The notes beneath the pieces are model-generated. The model worked only from the letters and a program-made list of their open reading frames with translations. It ran no database searches and was not told where the DNA came from. Source: Algoriphagus yeomjeoni (lineage in GTDB: Bacteria > Bacteroidota > Bacteroidia > Cytophagales > Cyclobacteriaceae). From it: a stretch of 64,000 bases of DNA. The stretch is taken from NCBI RefSeq assembly GCF_003259505.1, contig NZ_QLLK01000001.1:248001-312000 (forward strand), written 5' to 3'. The stretch's first letter is position 1; every line of letters starts with the position of its first letter. This document shows positions 24,846 through 35,400 of this stretch, piece by piece. The position numbers and the translations under genes were made by a program.

Positions 24846-24934
24846 CCTTTTTTGTTCTGCTTTGTGAATGGCTTATTTTCGACTTTCTTACCCGATTCAG
24901 TTTCCAAAAATAGTATTAAAAGTAAGCACACCCC

Positions 24935-27541
24935 ATGAGTAAGTCTAAAGACGGCAAAGAAACGCCTTTAATGAAGCAATACAATGCCATCAAAGCCAAG
25001 CATCCTGGTGCATTGTTGCTTTTTCGGGTTGGGGATTTCTATGAGACATTCGGTGAGGATGCCGTTCGTGCGAGCAAAATTCTTGATATAGTTCTGACAA
25101 AAAGAGCCAATGGGTCAGCCTCTCACATTGAATTAGCAGGATTTCCACATCATTCTTTAGATACTTATTTGCCGAAATTGGTGCGTGCAGGAAATCGGGT
25201 TGCGATTTGTGATCAGCTGGAAGATCCTAAATCTGTCAAAGGAATCGTAAAGCGTGGTGTGACAGAATTGGTGACGCCTGGACTTTCGTTTAACGATCAG
25301 GTTTTAGACACGAAGAAAAACAATTACCTCGCTTCTATATACTTTGGGAAGGAAAAGCACGGAATAGCTTTCCTAGACCTATCCACGGGCGAATTTATGT
25401 GCGCGGAGGGGAATGCTTCTTATCTTGAAAAGTTGATTCAGAGCTTTGCACCAGCTGAGATTATTTTCTCCAAAGCTGCGAAGAAGTCCGCAGCCGAGTT
25501 ACTCAAAAATGATTTCATCACTTTTCACTGTGAAGATTGGGTATATCAATATGACTTTACTTATGAAAAACTCAAGACACATTTTGGCACTGCAAACCTC
25601 AAAGGCTTTGGAATAGAAGACCTGGAGTACGGAATCGTGGCTGCAGGAGCGATTTTGTATTATTTGGAAGAGACGGAGCATAAGGAAATACAGCATATCT
25701 CTTCAGTTTCGAGAATTGCGGAGGAGAAATACGTCTGGCTTGACAAATTCACTATCCGAAATCTTGAATTGGTATTTCCACAGCATGAAGGGGGAGTGCC
25801 TTTGATCAATATCTTGGACCAGACGGTGACCCCTATGGGCTCCAGGATGATGAAAAAGTGGATGGTGCTTCCACTGAAAGAGAAAAAAACAATTGAGGAG
25901 CGATTGAATGTGGTTGACTTTTTCTTCCAAAACCAAGAGTTGATTGAGGAGATGGTTGATCCATTGAAGCATATCGGCGATTTAGAGCGGTTGATTTCCA
26001 AGGTAGTAGTAGGTCGGGCAAATCCCCGCGAGATCAATCAAATCAAACGTGCGCTGATAAATATTCAACCAATCAAAGAGCTTCTCAAGAATCAGAAGAA
26101 TCCGACATTGAAACGTCTTTCTGATCAGCTTCATCCCTGTGAGTTTCTATTGGAGAAAATTGATAAAGAGCTTAAGGAAGATGCACCCATGCTCACTCAT
26201 CAAGGTGGAATAATCATGGATGGAGTCGATCCCGAGTTAGATGAATACCGGGGCCTAGCGAATACTGGAAAGGATTTTTTGGTGCAAATCCAGCAGCGGG
26301 AAGTACAGAAGACTGGGATCACTTCGCTAAAAATCGCCTTCAACAAGGTTTTTGGCTACTATCTTGAAGTTACCCATTCACACAAAGACAAAGTACCTGC
26401 GGAGTGGATTCGTAAGCAGACACTCGTGAATGCAGAGCGATACATCACGCCAGAACTCAAAGAATACGAGGATAAAATCCTGAATGCTGAAGACAAGATG
26501 ATTGCGATTGAGCAACGGTTCTTTCTAGCACTGGTACAGGAAACGGCTCAGTATGTGACACAAATCCAGCAAAATGCAAGAGTGCTTGGTACTTTGGATG
26601 TTCTTCTTTCTTTTGCCCAGATTGCACTTTCCAACGGGTATTGTAGACCGAAGATTTCCGAAACAGAAACGCTTGAAATCAAAGATGGTCGTCATCCGGT
26701 GATTGAAAAACAGCTGCCTCCTGGCGAAGACTATGTGCCAAATGATATCTATCTGGATCACGATTCTCAACAGATCATGATCATCACGGGTCCTAATATG
26801 GCAGGTAAGTCTGCCCTGCTTCGACAAACAGCCTTAACGGTACTTATGGCTCAGATGGGTAGTTTTGTGCCAGCATCATTTGCAAGAATAGGCATTATAG
26901 ATAAAGTTTTCACCCGTGTAGGAGCTTCGGATAATCTCTCCAAAGGGGAATCTACCTTTATGGTGGAAATGACTGAGACCGCCAGTATTTTAAATAATCT
27001 GTCTGATAGAAGCTTGGTGTTGATGGATGAAATAGGCAGAGGAACTTCCACTTATGATGGAATTTCTATCGCCTGGTCAATTGTTGAGTATTTGCATAAT
27101 CATCCTACTTTCCGAGCAAAAACACTTTTTGCTACACATTACCACGAATTGAACCAATTGGCTTCTGATTTTCCTAAAATCAAGAACTTTAATGTGTCAG
27201 TGAAAGAGGTGGGAAATAAAGTCATATTCATGAGAAAACTGAAAGCAGGGGGCAGTGAGCACAGCTTTGGTATTCACGTCGCTCAGATGGCGGGTATGCC
27301 AAACCCTATTGTCCTGAGAGCGGCAGAGATTATGTCACATCTGGAAAAGGATAAAGCCGTAGCTGAGCAGAAAAAAAATATCAAATCAATTCCTAAGAAT
27401 AATTTTCAGTTGAGTATGTTCGAGATGGATCCTAAGTTTCAAGAGGCAAAAGAACTAATTGAAGGGATTGATATCAACGCGATTTCTCCAATTGAGGCAC
27501 TTTTGAAATTGCATGAGATCAAAAAGAAAATTGAAGCATGA
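24935..27541 (+). CDS. mutS: DNA mismatch repair protein MutS
   Basis: An 868-residue MutS. The mismatch-reading Phe-X-Glu appears in GDFYETFGEDA near residue 32-42. The ATPase domain has Walker A GPNMAGKSALLR, the STFMVEMTETASIL signature, and Walker B VLMDEIGRGTSTYDG, with the ATHYHEL histidine after. Full length and domain order are normal for MutS1. It is monocistronic or followed by the PAS-LuxR regulator after 44 bases. Nothing unusual is seen. Confidence 0.97.
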   Translation: MSKSKDGKETPLMKQYNAIKAKHPGALLLFRVGDFYETFGEDAVRASKILDIVLTKRANGSASHIELAGFPHHSLDTYLPKLVRAGNRVAICDQLEDPKSVKGIVKRGVTELVTPGLSFNDQVLDTKKNNYLASIYFGKEKHGIAFLDLSTGEFMCAEGNASYLEKLIQSFAPAEIIFSKAAKKSAAELLKNDFITFHCEDWVYQYDFTYEKLKTHFGTANLKGFGIEDLEYGIVAAGAILYYLEETEHKEIQHISSVSRIAEEKYVWLDKFTIRNLELVFPQHEGGVPLINILDQTVTPMGSRMMKKWMVLPLKEKKTIEERLNVVDFFFQNQELIEEMVDPLKHIGDLERLISKVVVGRANPREINQIKRALINIQPIKELLKNQKNPTLKRLSDQLHPCEFLLEKIDKELKEDAPMLTHQGGIIMDGVDPELDEYRGLANTGKDFLVQIQQREVQKTGITSLKIAFNKVFGYYLEVTHSHKDKVPAEWIRKQTLVNAERYITPELKEYEDKILNAEDKMIAIEQRFFLALVQETAQYVTQIQQNARVLGTLDVLLSFAQIALSNGYCRPKISETETLEIKDGRHPVIEKQLPPGEDYVPNDIYLDHDSQQIMIITGPNMAGKSALLRQTALTVLMAQMGSFVPASFARIGIIDKVFTRVGASDNLSKGESTFMVEMTETASILNNLSDRSLVLMDEIGRGTSTYDGISIAWSIVEYLHNHPTFRAKTLFATHYHELNQLASDFPKIKNFNVSVKEVGNKVIFMRKLKAGGSEHSFGIHVAQMAGMPNPIVLRAAEIMSHLEKDKAVAEQKKNIKSIPKNNFQLSMFEMDPKFQEAKELIEGIDINAISPIEALLKLHEIKKKIEA

Positions 27542-27585
27542 GAAATTTATTTTCGTGTCTTATCTTTAAATAAAATGATTTTTTT

Positions 27586-28383
27586 ATGAATAAAGTATTG
27601 CTAAAAGATTTACGCAAGCAAAATAAATACACTCAATTTTTTCAGGAGTGGAAGGAGCAGGAATTTCAAGACCATCCTGAAGAAGACCGAAAGATGGAGC
27701 AACTTGAACAGTTGAGCCAGAATATTGGTATGCAAGAAGGACTTACGATTGCCTGCTTTGACTATAGAAAATTGAATTTGGCATTTTTTACAGGCAATGT
27801 AGAGGAGCTGACAGGCTATCCAGCAGATATGTTTCGCTCACAGGGAATGGAAACATCCTTTGCGATGATACATCCTGAGGATAGAGAAGAGCTTTTTCGA
27901 TTTCAGAAAATTGTATTCGATAGCTTCCACCAACTCACTTTGGCTGAGAAGCATACCTTTGAATTTTCATATACCACGCGCTGGGTTCATCGTAAAACGA
28001 ATGAAATCTCTTGGATGCTTGGAAAAGTAAGACCTTATTTAATTGACTCAGCGGGTAATTTTGCCATGGACCTGCACATCATAGTGCAATTGCATACTCC
28101 TCCCAAATCTGTAGGGTACGATTGGAATTATTCCTATCAAAAAGTAGATGAATCTCGAGTTTTTGTAAGTAAAAACTCTCCAAATAGTCGTGTGGTTTCC
28201 CTCACCAAAAAGGAAAAGGAGATTGTAAAGTTGATTCTGGATGGGAAAGAGTCTAAGGAAGTTGCAGCGCACTTAAATATTTCAGTGAATACAGTAGGCA
28301 CTCATCGAAAAAACATCCTTAAAAAGCTCAATGCTCGAAATTTGGGTGAAATGGTAAAAATTTTATCCTCGTATCCATTTTGA
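27586..28383 (+). CDS. PAS-fold LuxR-type transcriptional regulator
   Basis: A 265-residue regulator. The N-terminal two thirds has a PAS-like sensor: ACFDYRKLNLAFFTGNVEELTGYP and MIHPEDREELFRFQ near residues 55-110. The C-terminal LuxR helix-turn-helix is SLTKKEKEIVKLILDGKESKEVAAHLNIS..TVGTHRKNIL near 204-245. There is no receiver domain, so it probably senses a ligand or small signal directly rather than through phosphorylation. It lies downstream of mutS and upstream of the tRNA genes; no target is apparent. Confidence 0.85.
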   Translation: MNKVLLKDLRKQNKYTQFFQEWKEQEFQDHPEEDRKMEQLEQLSQNIGMQEGLTIACFDYRKLNLAFFTGNVEELTGYPADMFRSQGMETSFAMIHPEDREELFRFQKIVFDSFHQLTLAEKHTFEFSYTTRWVHRKTNEISWMLGKVRPYLIDSAGNFAMDLHIIVQLHTPPKSVGYDWNYSYQKVDESRVFVSKNSPNSRVVSLTKKEKEIVKLILDGKESKEVAAHLNISVNTVGTHRKNILKKLNARNLGEMVKILSSYPF

Positions 28384-28452
28384 TAGTTGTCTGAAAACCA
28401 ACGATAAACTCTGGTTTTTAAAGACTGCATGAAAAAAATAACGAATGAATGC

Positions 28453-28482
28453 TTGCGATTTTATTAATGACGCTTACCTTTG
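28453..28482 (+). promoter_or_regulatory. tRNA-Gly promoter (Bacteroidota type)
   Basis: TTG (28453-28455) and TACCTTTG (28475-28482) are separated by 19 bases, an exact fit to the Bacteroidota -33 TTG / -7 TAnnTTTG promoter. The tRNA-Gly gene starts 39 bases downstream. Confidence 0.8.
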
Positions 28483-28520
28483 CATCCACAATTCAACTGG
28501 ATCACGTTTCAGTTAACAAC

Positions 28521-28593
<73 letters not shown>

Positions 28594-28594
28594 C

Positions 28595-28621
28595 AAAAAG
28601 CCCTTGATTCAAGGGCTTTCT
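28595..28621 (+). terminator. Terminator after tRNA-Gly
   Basis: A hairpin AAGCCCTTG / CAAGGGCTT is followed by T-rich sequence directly after the tRNA. The downstream tRNA-Leu may therefore be transcribed separately. Confidence 0.7.
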
Positions 28622-28660
28622 TGTTTAAAGAAAACAGTAGCTCCGATAAGCTGGAGTGAA

Positions 28661-28744
28661 GCCGGGATGGTGGAATAGGTAGACACGCAAGACTTAAAAT
28701 CTTGTGGCCGTAAGGCCGTGCGGGTTCGATTCCCGCTCCTGGTA
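28661..28744 (+). tRNA. tRNA-Leu (anticodon TAA)
   Basis: An 84-base class II tRNA. The anticodon stem GCAAG/CTTGT encloses loop ACTTAAAAT, giving anticodon TAA. A long variable arm GGCCGTAAGGCC is followed by T-loop GTTCGATTC. Acceptor stem GCCGGGA pairs with TCCTGGT using two G-T wobbles. No CCA is encoded. Confidence 0.93.
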
Positions 28745-28747
28745 CAT

Positions 28748-28775
28748 AAGCCTCGTAGAAATACGGGGCTTTTTG
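28748..28775 (+). terminator. Terminator after tRNA-Leu
   Basis: A hairpin AAGCCTCGTA / TACGGGGCTT with a GAAA loop is followed by a T-run, 4 bases after the tRNA. Confidence 0.78.
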
Positions 28776-28842
28776 TTTTCTGCACAGTAATCAAAATTTT
28801 ACAAATCCTTCTCTCGGTGCATTTTTTTGTATTTTGCCCATC

Positions 28843-29694
28843 ATGATTGATTTTGAAAATTTTACAATAGACTGGGCTGAGGTTCAGAACTGGCTGATTC
28901 TGTTTGGTATAGCGCTGGGTACCTTTCTCTTGTTTTTATTTCTTTCTCGTAAGTCCAGAACGTTCCTCAGGAGAAGGCTGACTCGAAGAATGGACGATGA
29001 TCTTCTGGCAAACTTCCTAGCTGGGATCTTTGCTACGCTGGTGATTATCGTAGGGATCATGATCATTCTCAGGATTATAGGACTTACCGGGGTGGTATCT
29101 GGGATGCTAGCTGGAGCTGGAATATCTGCATTCATCATAGGCTTTGCACTCAAAGACATCGGTGAAAATTTCCTGGCGGGAATTCTACTTGCCTTCAAAA
29201 GGCCTTTTAAAGTTGGGGATATTGTAGATATAGGTGGAGTCCGTGGACAAGTGCTTAGCCTGAACCTCCGCGATACTCAGATCAAGACGTTGGATGGAAA
29301 GGATGTTTTTATTCCCAACTCTATCCTGATCAAAAACCCACTTGTCAATTATACAATTGATGGGTATTTGAGGTATGATTTTATAGTGGGACTGGATTAT
29401 GGATCCGATTACAAAGGCGCTATGCAGGTGATTGACCTCGCTCTCAGGGGAATTCCAGGTATTTTGGAAGAACAGAAAAAAGTGACCGTCAGGGTAAATG
29501 AGTTGGCAGAAAGTACGCTGAATATAGAAATCAACTTCTGGGTGGATACCTTGGACGACTCCATTGGCGACTTGGATATTAAGAGCACAGCGATTCTCAG
29601 CGTCTTGACTTCATTAGAAAAGGCAGGCTTCAATCTGCCTGCCAAAATCATTGAGCTCAAAACGCACAAGGGCGATAGTTTGAAGACTTCTTGA
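28843..29694 (+). CDS. MscS-type mechanosensitive ion channel
   Basis: A 283-residue small-conductance mechanosensitive channel. Two or three hydrophobic helices lie in the first 110 residues; the pore helix is MLAGAGISAFIIGFALKDIG, followed by the conserved beta domain LAFKRPFKVGDIVDI and PNSILIKNPLVNYT. Such channels release solutes on hypo-osmotic shock. I moved the start to the ATG at 28843; the longer frame begins with TTG. The 3' end is convergent with the MazG-like gene. Confidence 0.9.
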   Translation: MIDFENFTIDWAEVQNWLILFGIALGTFLLFLFLSRKSRTFLRRRLTRRMDDDLLANFLAGIFATLVIIVGIMIILRIIGLTGVVSGMLAGAGISAFIIGFALKDIGENFLAGILLAFKRPFKVGDIVDIGGVRGQVLSLNLRDTQIKTLDGKDVFIPNSILIKNPLVNYTIDGYLRYDFIVGLDYGSDYKGAMQVIDLALRGIPGILEEQKKVTVRVNELAESTLNIEINFWVDTLDDSIGDLDIKSTAILSVLTSLEKAGFNLPAKIIELKTHKGDSLKTS

Positions 29695-29695
29695 T

Positions 29696-30163
29696 TTACT
29701 TTCCTAAAATTCCAGCTAGGTCTGCAGGCGAATAGGCTACCGATTTTAGTGTTTTTCTGTCACCTTCTCTAAAGACTAGGAATAAATCCCCTTCTTTTTC
29801 GTAGAAGCATTCCGTTCCTTTTGCATTGTAGTGTGCGACGGTTGCTATGGCTTCGTCTTCAGTTTTACAGGCTTTACTCATGTTGGAGCGCTGCACTTCG
29901 TCGAAGAGTGTTTTGAATTTTTCTCCCAAGCCAAACTCCAAAATCGCCCCTGAAAGCACGTATTGTAGATCACATAGCGCGTCAGCCACTTCGACCAGAT
30001 CATTATTTGCGATAGCTTCTTCCAGTTCTCTTAGTTCCTCAGCCAAAAGAGAAACACGTAAATCACATCGTACTTTCTCAGGAATAGCAGGAGATGGCAA
30101 AACAGGGTGTTTGAACGTTTCGTGAAATAGGGAGACTGATGTAAGTGATTTAGGATCTTGCAT
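29696..30163 (-). CDS. MazG-like all-alpha nucleotide pyrophosphohydrolase
   Basis: A 155-residue protein with the all-alpha NTP pyrophosphatase motif EELRELEEAIANNDLVEVAD (near residues 42-61), the EExxE..ExxD metal-binding pattern shared by MazG, HisE and dUTPase families. A C-terminal segment with ECFYEKEGDLFLVFREGDRKT is unlike short MazG domains and may be a substrate-recognition extension. It probably hydrolyses non-canonical or modified nucleoside triphosphates; the substrate is unknown. Convergent with mscS. Confidence 0.8.
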   Translation of the reverse strand: MQDPKSLTSVSLFHETFKHPVLPSPAIPEKVRCDLRVSLLAEELRELEEAIANNDLVEVADALCDLQYVLSGAILEFGLGEKFKTLFDEVQRSNMSKACKTEDEAIATVAHYNAKGTECFYEKEGDLFLVFREGDRKTLKSVAYSPADLAGILGK

Positions 30164-30198
30164 GATTTTAGAATAAATGAAAGACTGAAATAAATGAA

Positions 30199-30225
30199 AA
30201 AGACCGGTAAATCCGGTCTTTTTGT
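30199..30225 (-). terminator. Terminator downstream of lipoprotein gene
   Basis: An AAGACCGG / CCGGTCTT hairpin with flanking A- and T-runs, 20-45 bases after the stop of the gene ending at 30244. Confidence 0.75.
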
Positions 30226-30243
30226 TGAATAATAAAGTCTGAT

Positions 30244-31011
30244 TTATCGTTTTTTCAGCACTACTGAGCTTTCTAAGTTTGCTTCTATCTTTGCTAAAAG
30301 CTCAGCGTTACCATCTGGACTGTTTGGACGGATTTCAATTTTACCATCATTGTTAGCATCTATAGCATTACTAAAATCAACTCCAGCAAAAAGCTTCTCC
30401 ATCTCAAAAGAAAGTAATAATTCAGTATTGTTTTGTACTTCAATACCAGAAGCTGATTCTGATGTAGCCTCTATTACCTTTTCCGTTTCAGTCCAAAACT
30501 GAGTTGATTTGCCATTAATTTCCCCAGTGATGAACAAAGATTTTTGGTACATAGGATCACTACTTGTTTCATTTGAATAGAGTGAAAAAGAAACTTGTTT
30601 GTAATTTCCTTCCGGAGTACTCCCTTGACCTACTAAAGAAACCTTTGTTTCTCCATTTGATACCAAATTAAGGGATTTTCTCTCTGATGATGAGGTTTGT
30701 AATTCTGCATTTAAAGTCGTCTTAAGCTGTATACCGCCTAAATCAATTCCTCCAACTAAGTCTGCAGAAGCATAGTATTTCATAGCTACATCTTGCGTAC
30801 CAACCGTAAATTCATTGACAGTAAATCCGCTGATGGTAAACCTTCCGTTTTCGGAAGTGCCTGAAGAAGACGTTGTAGCGGTGGCTTTTAAGGAAGCCTG
30901 AGTTTCAGATTCAGAAGTTGGGTTTTCATCTTCTGATTCACAAGAAAGTAGACCTAAACTTGCTGGTAATACTAGAGCAGCAAAGGCTATTTTTGCAATA
31001 TTCAATTTCAT
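30244..31011 (-). CDS. Hypothetical lipoprotein
   Basis: A 255-residue protein with an N-terminal lipoprotein signal (MKLNIAKIAFAALVLPAS..LLSC, lipobox cysteine near residue 24). A serine/threonine/glutamate-rich linker follows (SEDENPTSESETQ), then a beta-rich domain including a DANNDGKIEIRPNS segment near the C-terminus, with spacing like an acidic EF-hand-type loop. I do not recognise the domain. It is probably exposed on the cell surface or in the periplasm, and it is monocistronic with its own terminator. Confidence 0.75.
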   Translation of the reverse strand: MKLNIAKIAFAALVLPASLGLLSCESEDENPTSESETQASLKATATTSSSGTSENGRFTISGFTVNEFTVGTQDVAMKYYASADLVGGIDLGGIQLKTTLNAELQTSSSERKSLNLVSNGETKVSLVGQGSTPEGNYKQVSFSLYSNETSSDPMYQKSLFITGEINGKSTQFWTETEKVIEATSESASGIEVQNNTELLLSFEMEKLFAGVDFSNAIDANNDGKIEIRPNSPDGNAELLAKIEANLESSVVLKKR

Positions 31012-31614
31012 AAGCTTTAAAATTTTGGTTCCGGTTGCTAGTTCAACACAGATGCCATTTCAACACTTTTCTGCCTAGCCAAATAGTTTCAGTAGGATTG
31101 AAAAAACATTTTTATACAAGTAGAAAAGGAGAAGGGAGCCCTATTTGGGGAAAAAATAAATCTCTGTGAGTTTTATTTTGCAAGAATAAGTGGTTGATAA
31201 AAAGAATAATAGATCAAATAGTGCGGTTAGATTTTACTTTTTAGGCCTTTTTTATGTAAGGACAATTCTTGGTTCTTACAGCTATCAAATGAATGAATTT
31301 CCTACGGCATGGAGGTATAGCTACATAAGATTATGCCGCGAAATTATTGTAGAAGTTTTTAACAGGGTGTTGCATTTGAGGGCAAAACTGAGCGGTATTT
31401 GAATATGAAAAGTCAGAATCCAAGTTTTTTCTAAGGCTTAGGTCTACGAACTATTTGTGTTACGATTGGTTGATGATTTTGATAAAACAGAATTATCCGA
31501 TCAATTTTCAATTGAGAATCAGACAATAAGTCTGATTTTGTGACAAGATGTTTAAGTTTGTGGTTAGACTCTGGCTTGGATGGGTTTTTGTCCCCATGTA
31601 CACAATTATTTTCC
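31012..31614. other. 603-base intergenic region
   Basis: AT-rich sequence upstream of dapF and divergent from the lipoprotein gene. The one longish open stretch (31190-31402, GTG start) has no recognisable domain, and I do not consider it a gene. It must contain promoters for both neighbours, but I see no convincing -7/-33 pair, terminator or RNA structure. Confidence 0.5.
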
Positions 31615-32388
31615 ATGGAAATTTCATTTTATAAATATCAAGGAACTGGCAATGACTTCGTCATGATCGATGATCGTGACCAGAAGTTTGACGGATCTGA
31701 TTTGAATCTAGTCTCGAAACTATGCGACAGAAAGTTTGGCGTAGGAGCTGATGGATTGATTTTGATTCGAAATCATGTGAAATATGATTTTGAGATGATC
31801 TATTTCAATGCTGATGGAAGTCAGAGTATGTGTGGAAATGGTGCGAGATGCGCGGTAGCCTTTTCTGCCTTTCTTGGTATTTTGGATGAAAAGACGAATT
31901 TCTTAGCTATCGATGGTGCCCATGAAGCGATTTTGAAAGATGGATTGGTGCAATTACTTATGGGCGATGTAGCTGGGGTCGATGAAAAGGGGAGTGATTC
32001 CTTTGTAAATACAGGCTCTCCGCATCATGTTCGATTTGTTGAGGATGTTCAGAATTATCCCATTTTCGCAGAAGGAAAAAAAGTACGCTACGATCAGATG
32101 TATGCGCCATCCGGAACTAATGTTAATTTCGTGCAGAAACTAGGTGAGAATGAAATATTTGTTCGCACCTACGAAAGAGGCGTTGAAGACGAGACGCTTT
32201 CCTGTGGAACTGGAGTAACTGCCGCCGCAATAGCATTTGGCAAAAATCTTCCAGCAGCTACCATCAAAATAAAAACCCTTGGCGGTCAATTATCAGTGAA
32301 ATTTAAAGCTTCTGAAAATGGAGCTTTCAGAGAAGTCTGGTTGATTGGCCCTGCGAAGCAAGTTTTTGCAGGGAAAATAAGCGTTTGA
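31615..32388 (+). CDS. dapF: Diaminopimelate epimerase
   Basis: A 257-residue enzyme interconverting LL- and meso-diaminopimelate for lysine and peptidoglycan synthesis. The two catalytic cysteines are in SMCGNGARCAVAF and LSCGTGVTAAAI. The start region YKYQGTGNDFVMIDD also fits. The longer frame begins 25 codons upstream with non-conserved sequence; the ATG at 31615 matches the family N-terminus. Confidence 0.93.
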   Translation: MEISFYKYQGTGNDFVMIDDRDQKFDGSDLNLVSKLCDRKFGVGADGLILIRNHVKYDFEMIYFNADGSQSMCGNGARCAVAFSAFLGILDEKTNFLAIDGAHEAILKDGLVQLLMGDVAGVDEKGSDSFVNTGSPHHVRFVEDVQNYPIFAEGKKVRYDQMYAPSGTNVNFVQKLGENEIFVRTYERGVEDETLSCGTGVTAAAIAFGKNLPAATIKIKTLGGQLSVKFKASENGAFREVWLIGPAKQVFAGKISV

Positions 32389-32486
32389 CCAATGTTTGAG
32401 TTCTTTTCAGATGAACTCGTTTTATTATCAATTATAACAAAAAGGGCTTAATTTTGAGCCCCAAAGTAGAATTACAACAAGCTAGC

Positions 32487-35400
32487 ATGTTAGATATAAT
32501 AGCAAAAGGACTTGCAAAAGTATTTGGAACCAAGTCCGATAGAGATATTAAAGAACTTCTCCCAATCGTCAGTAAGATCAACGATGTTTTTTCTGGATTA
32601 AAGAACCTCAGTGATGATGAATTGCGAGCTAAAACAGAAGAAATCAGGACTGAGATCAATGCGCACCTGAAGGATTTTGACGATAAGATTGTTAGTATCA
32701 GGTCAAAGGTAGACGAGTTGCCAGTAAAGGCAATTCATGAAAAAGACCAGCTTTTCAATCAGATCGATCAAATCGAAAAGGATCGAAATGAAGCATTGGA
32801 AGTCATTTTGGAGAAAGTATTGCCCAAAGCTTTCGCAGTGGTGAAAGAAACTGCAAGACGATTCAAAGAAAACGGAAAGCTAGTTGTAAAAGCTTCCGAC
32901 CGGGATCGCGAGCTCTCAGCTTCCAAACAGAATGTAGAAATCCAAGGCGAAGAAGCAATCTGGCACAACCGCTGGATGGCTGCAGGCACTGAAGTCGTAT
33001 GGGACATGGTTCACTACGATGTGCAGCTTATCGGTGGTATGGTACTTCACAAAGGTAAAATTGCAGAGATGGCAACTGGTGAAGGTAAAACGCTGGTTTC
33101 TACCCTACCGGCTTACCTTAATGCACTTGCTGGACGAGGTGTCCATATCGTTACGGTGAACGACTACTTGGCAAAGCGTGACTCCGAATGGAATGCGCCA
33201 CTTTTTGAGTTCCACGGATTGACGGTGGATTGTATCGATAAATTTACTCCGAACTCTGCCGGACGAAAGAAAGCCTATAAATCTGATATCGTATACGGAA
33301 CCAACAATGAGTTTGGCTTCGATTACCTTCGAGATAATATGGCTCGTGAAGCTGGAGACTTGGTTCAGGGGAAGCATCATTTTGCAATGATTGATGAAGT
33401 CGATTCAGTCCTGATTGATGATGCTAGAACACCATTGATTATTTCTGGACCAGTTCCAAAAGGCGATGTTCATGAGTTTGACGATATGAAGCCTAGAGTT
33501 TCAACATTGGTTGAAGAGCAGCGTAAGTTGGTTCAGGGCTTCTTGACATCAGCCAAGAAAATGCTTGCCGATGGCAATGATAAAGAAGGTGGTCTTGCTC
33601 TTTTCCGCGCTTTTCGTGGAATGCCGAAATACAAGCCATTGATTAAATACCTTTCTGAGCCAGGAATTCGAGTGATTCTTCAGAAGACTGAGAATTTTTA
33701 CTTGCAGGATAACAAGCGACAAATGCCAGAGGCAGATGAGCCGCTTTTGTTTACCATAGATGAAAAAACAAACGTAGTCGATTTGACCGATCGTGGTATC
33801 GAGACAATGACTACCAAGAATGAAAATACTGAATTCTTTATCCTTCCTGATATCGGAATTGTTATCGCTGACTTGGAGAAGGAAGAAGGAATTTCAGACA
33901 CTGAAAAGCTTGTGCGTAAAGAAGAAGCAATCAAGGATTATAGCGTAAAAGCACAACGTATTCATACAGTAAATCAACTGCTTAAGGCATATTGTATGTT
34001 TGAGCGGGACACTGAATACATCTTGGTGGATGGCAAAGTGAAAATCGTTGATGAGCAGACGGGTCGTGTGATGGAAGGTCGTCGTTATTCTGATGGACTA
34101 CACCAAGCGATAGAGGCGAAAGAAAATGTGAAGGTGGAAGATGCTACGCAAACTTACGCTACGATTACTCTTCAAAACTACTTCAGAATGTATCATAAGC
34201 TGGCTGGTATGACTGGTACAGCGGAGACAGAAGCTGGGGAATTCTGGGAAATCTACAAATTGGATGTGGTAGTTATCCCAACCAATAAACCAATTATCCG
34301 AGCAGATCGTGAGGATAAAGTTTACAAGACAGTTCGTGAGAAATTCAATGCTGTAGGAGACGAAATAAATGAGCTAGTAGCAGCAGGAAGACCAGTTTTG
34401 GTGGGTACTACTTCGGTAGAGATCTCTGAAGTACTCAGTAGAATGCTGACACTGAAGAAAATTCCACACCAAGTTTTGAATGCAAAACAGCATGCTAGAG
34501 AAGCAGACGTGGTTGCCATTGCGGGTCAAGCAGGCACAGTAACTATCGCAACCAACATGGCTGGACGTGGTACAGATATTAAGCTTTCTCCAGAAGCCAA
34601 AAAAGCTGGAGGTTTGGCAATTATTGGTACCGAACGTCACGAATCTCGTCGTGTTGATAGACAGCTTAGAGGTAGATCTGGTCGTCAGGGAGATGTGGGT
34701 TCTTCCCAGTTCTTCGTGTCACTAGAGGATAGTTTGATGCGTCTTTTTGGATCTGATCGTATAGCCAAGCTCATGGATAGAATGGGTCTAGAAGAAGGAG
34801 AAGTGATTCAGCACAGCATGATCTCGAAGTCTATTGAGCGTGCTCAGCGAAAGGTGGAGGAAAACAACTTTGGCACAAGAAAGAGACTTCTTGAATATGA
34901 TGATGTGATGAACTCCCAACGTGAGGTAGTTTATAAAAGGAGAAGAAATGCACTTAAAGGCGAAAGACTAGAACTGGATATATTAAACATCCTTTACGAT
35001 GTTTGTGAAGGGTTAGTGGATATGGGTAAATCAACCACAGATCCGGAGGATTTCAGAATGAATGTGTTTACTACGTTAGGCTTAGATTATAATGTTTCTG
35101 AAAATGATCTAAAGACAAAAGAAGCGAGTCAAATGACTCAAGAACTTTATACAGCATCATTTGAGGCGTATCAGAAGAAAAGTGAGATGATGATGAACAC
35201 TGCTCTTCCTATCTTTAAGAAAGTTCAGGTGGAAAGAGGAGCTACAGTTAAGGATATCATGGTTCCTATTTCGGATGGGATCAAACAAATCGGCGTAGTT
35301 GCTAATCTTGAGGCTACGATCGACACTGAAGGACGAGAACTAGTACGAGCGATAGAGAAAAATGTATCCCTTGCTATCATTGATCAAAACTGGAAAGAGC

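Noticed and set aside
31190-31402. 70-codon open stretch with GTG start upstream of dapF
   Set aside because: No recognisable domain, no clear start signal and no composition typical of a protein; it looks like chance in AT-rich intergenic sequence.
32454-32486. Longer secA frame starting with TTG
   Set aside because: The extra 11 residues are not part of the SecA N-terminus; ATG 32487 is better.
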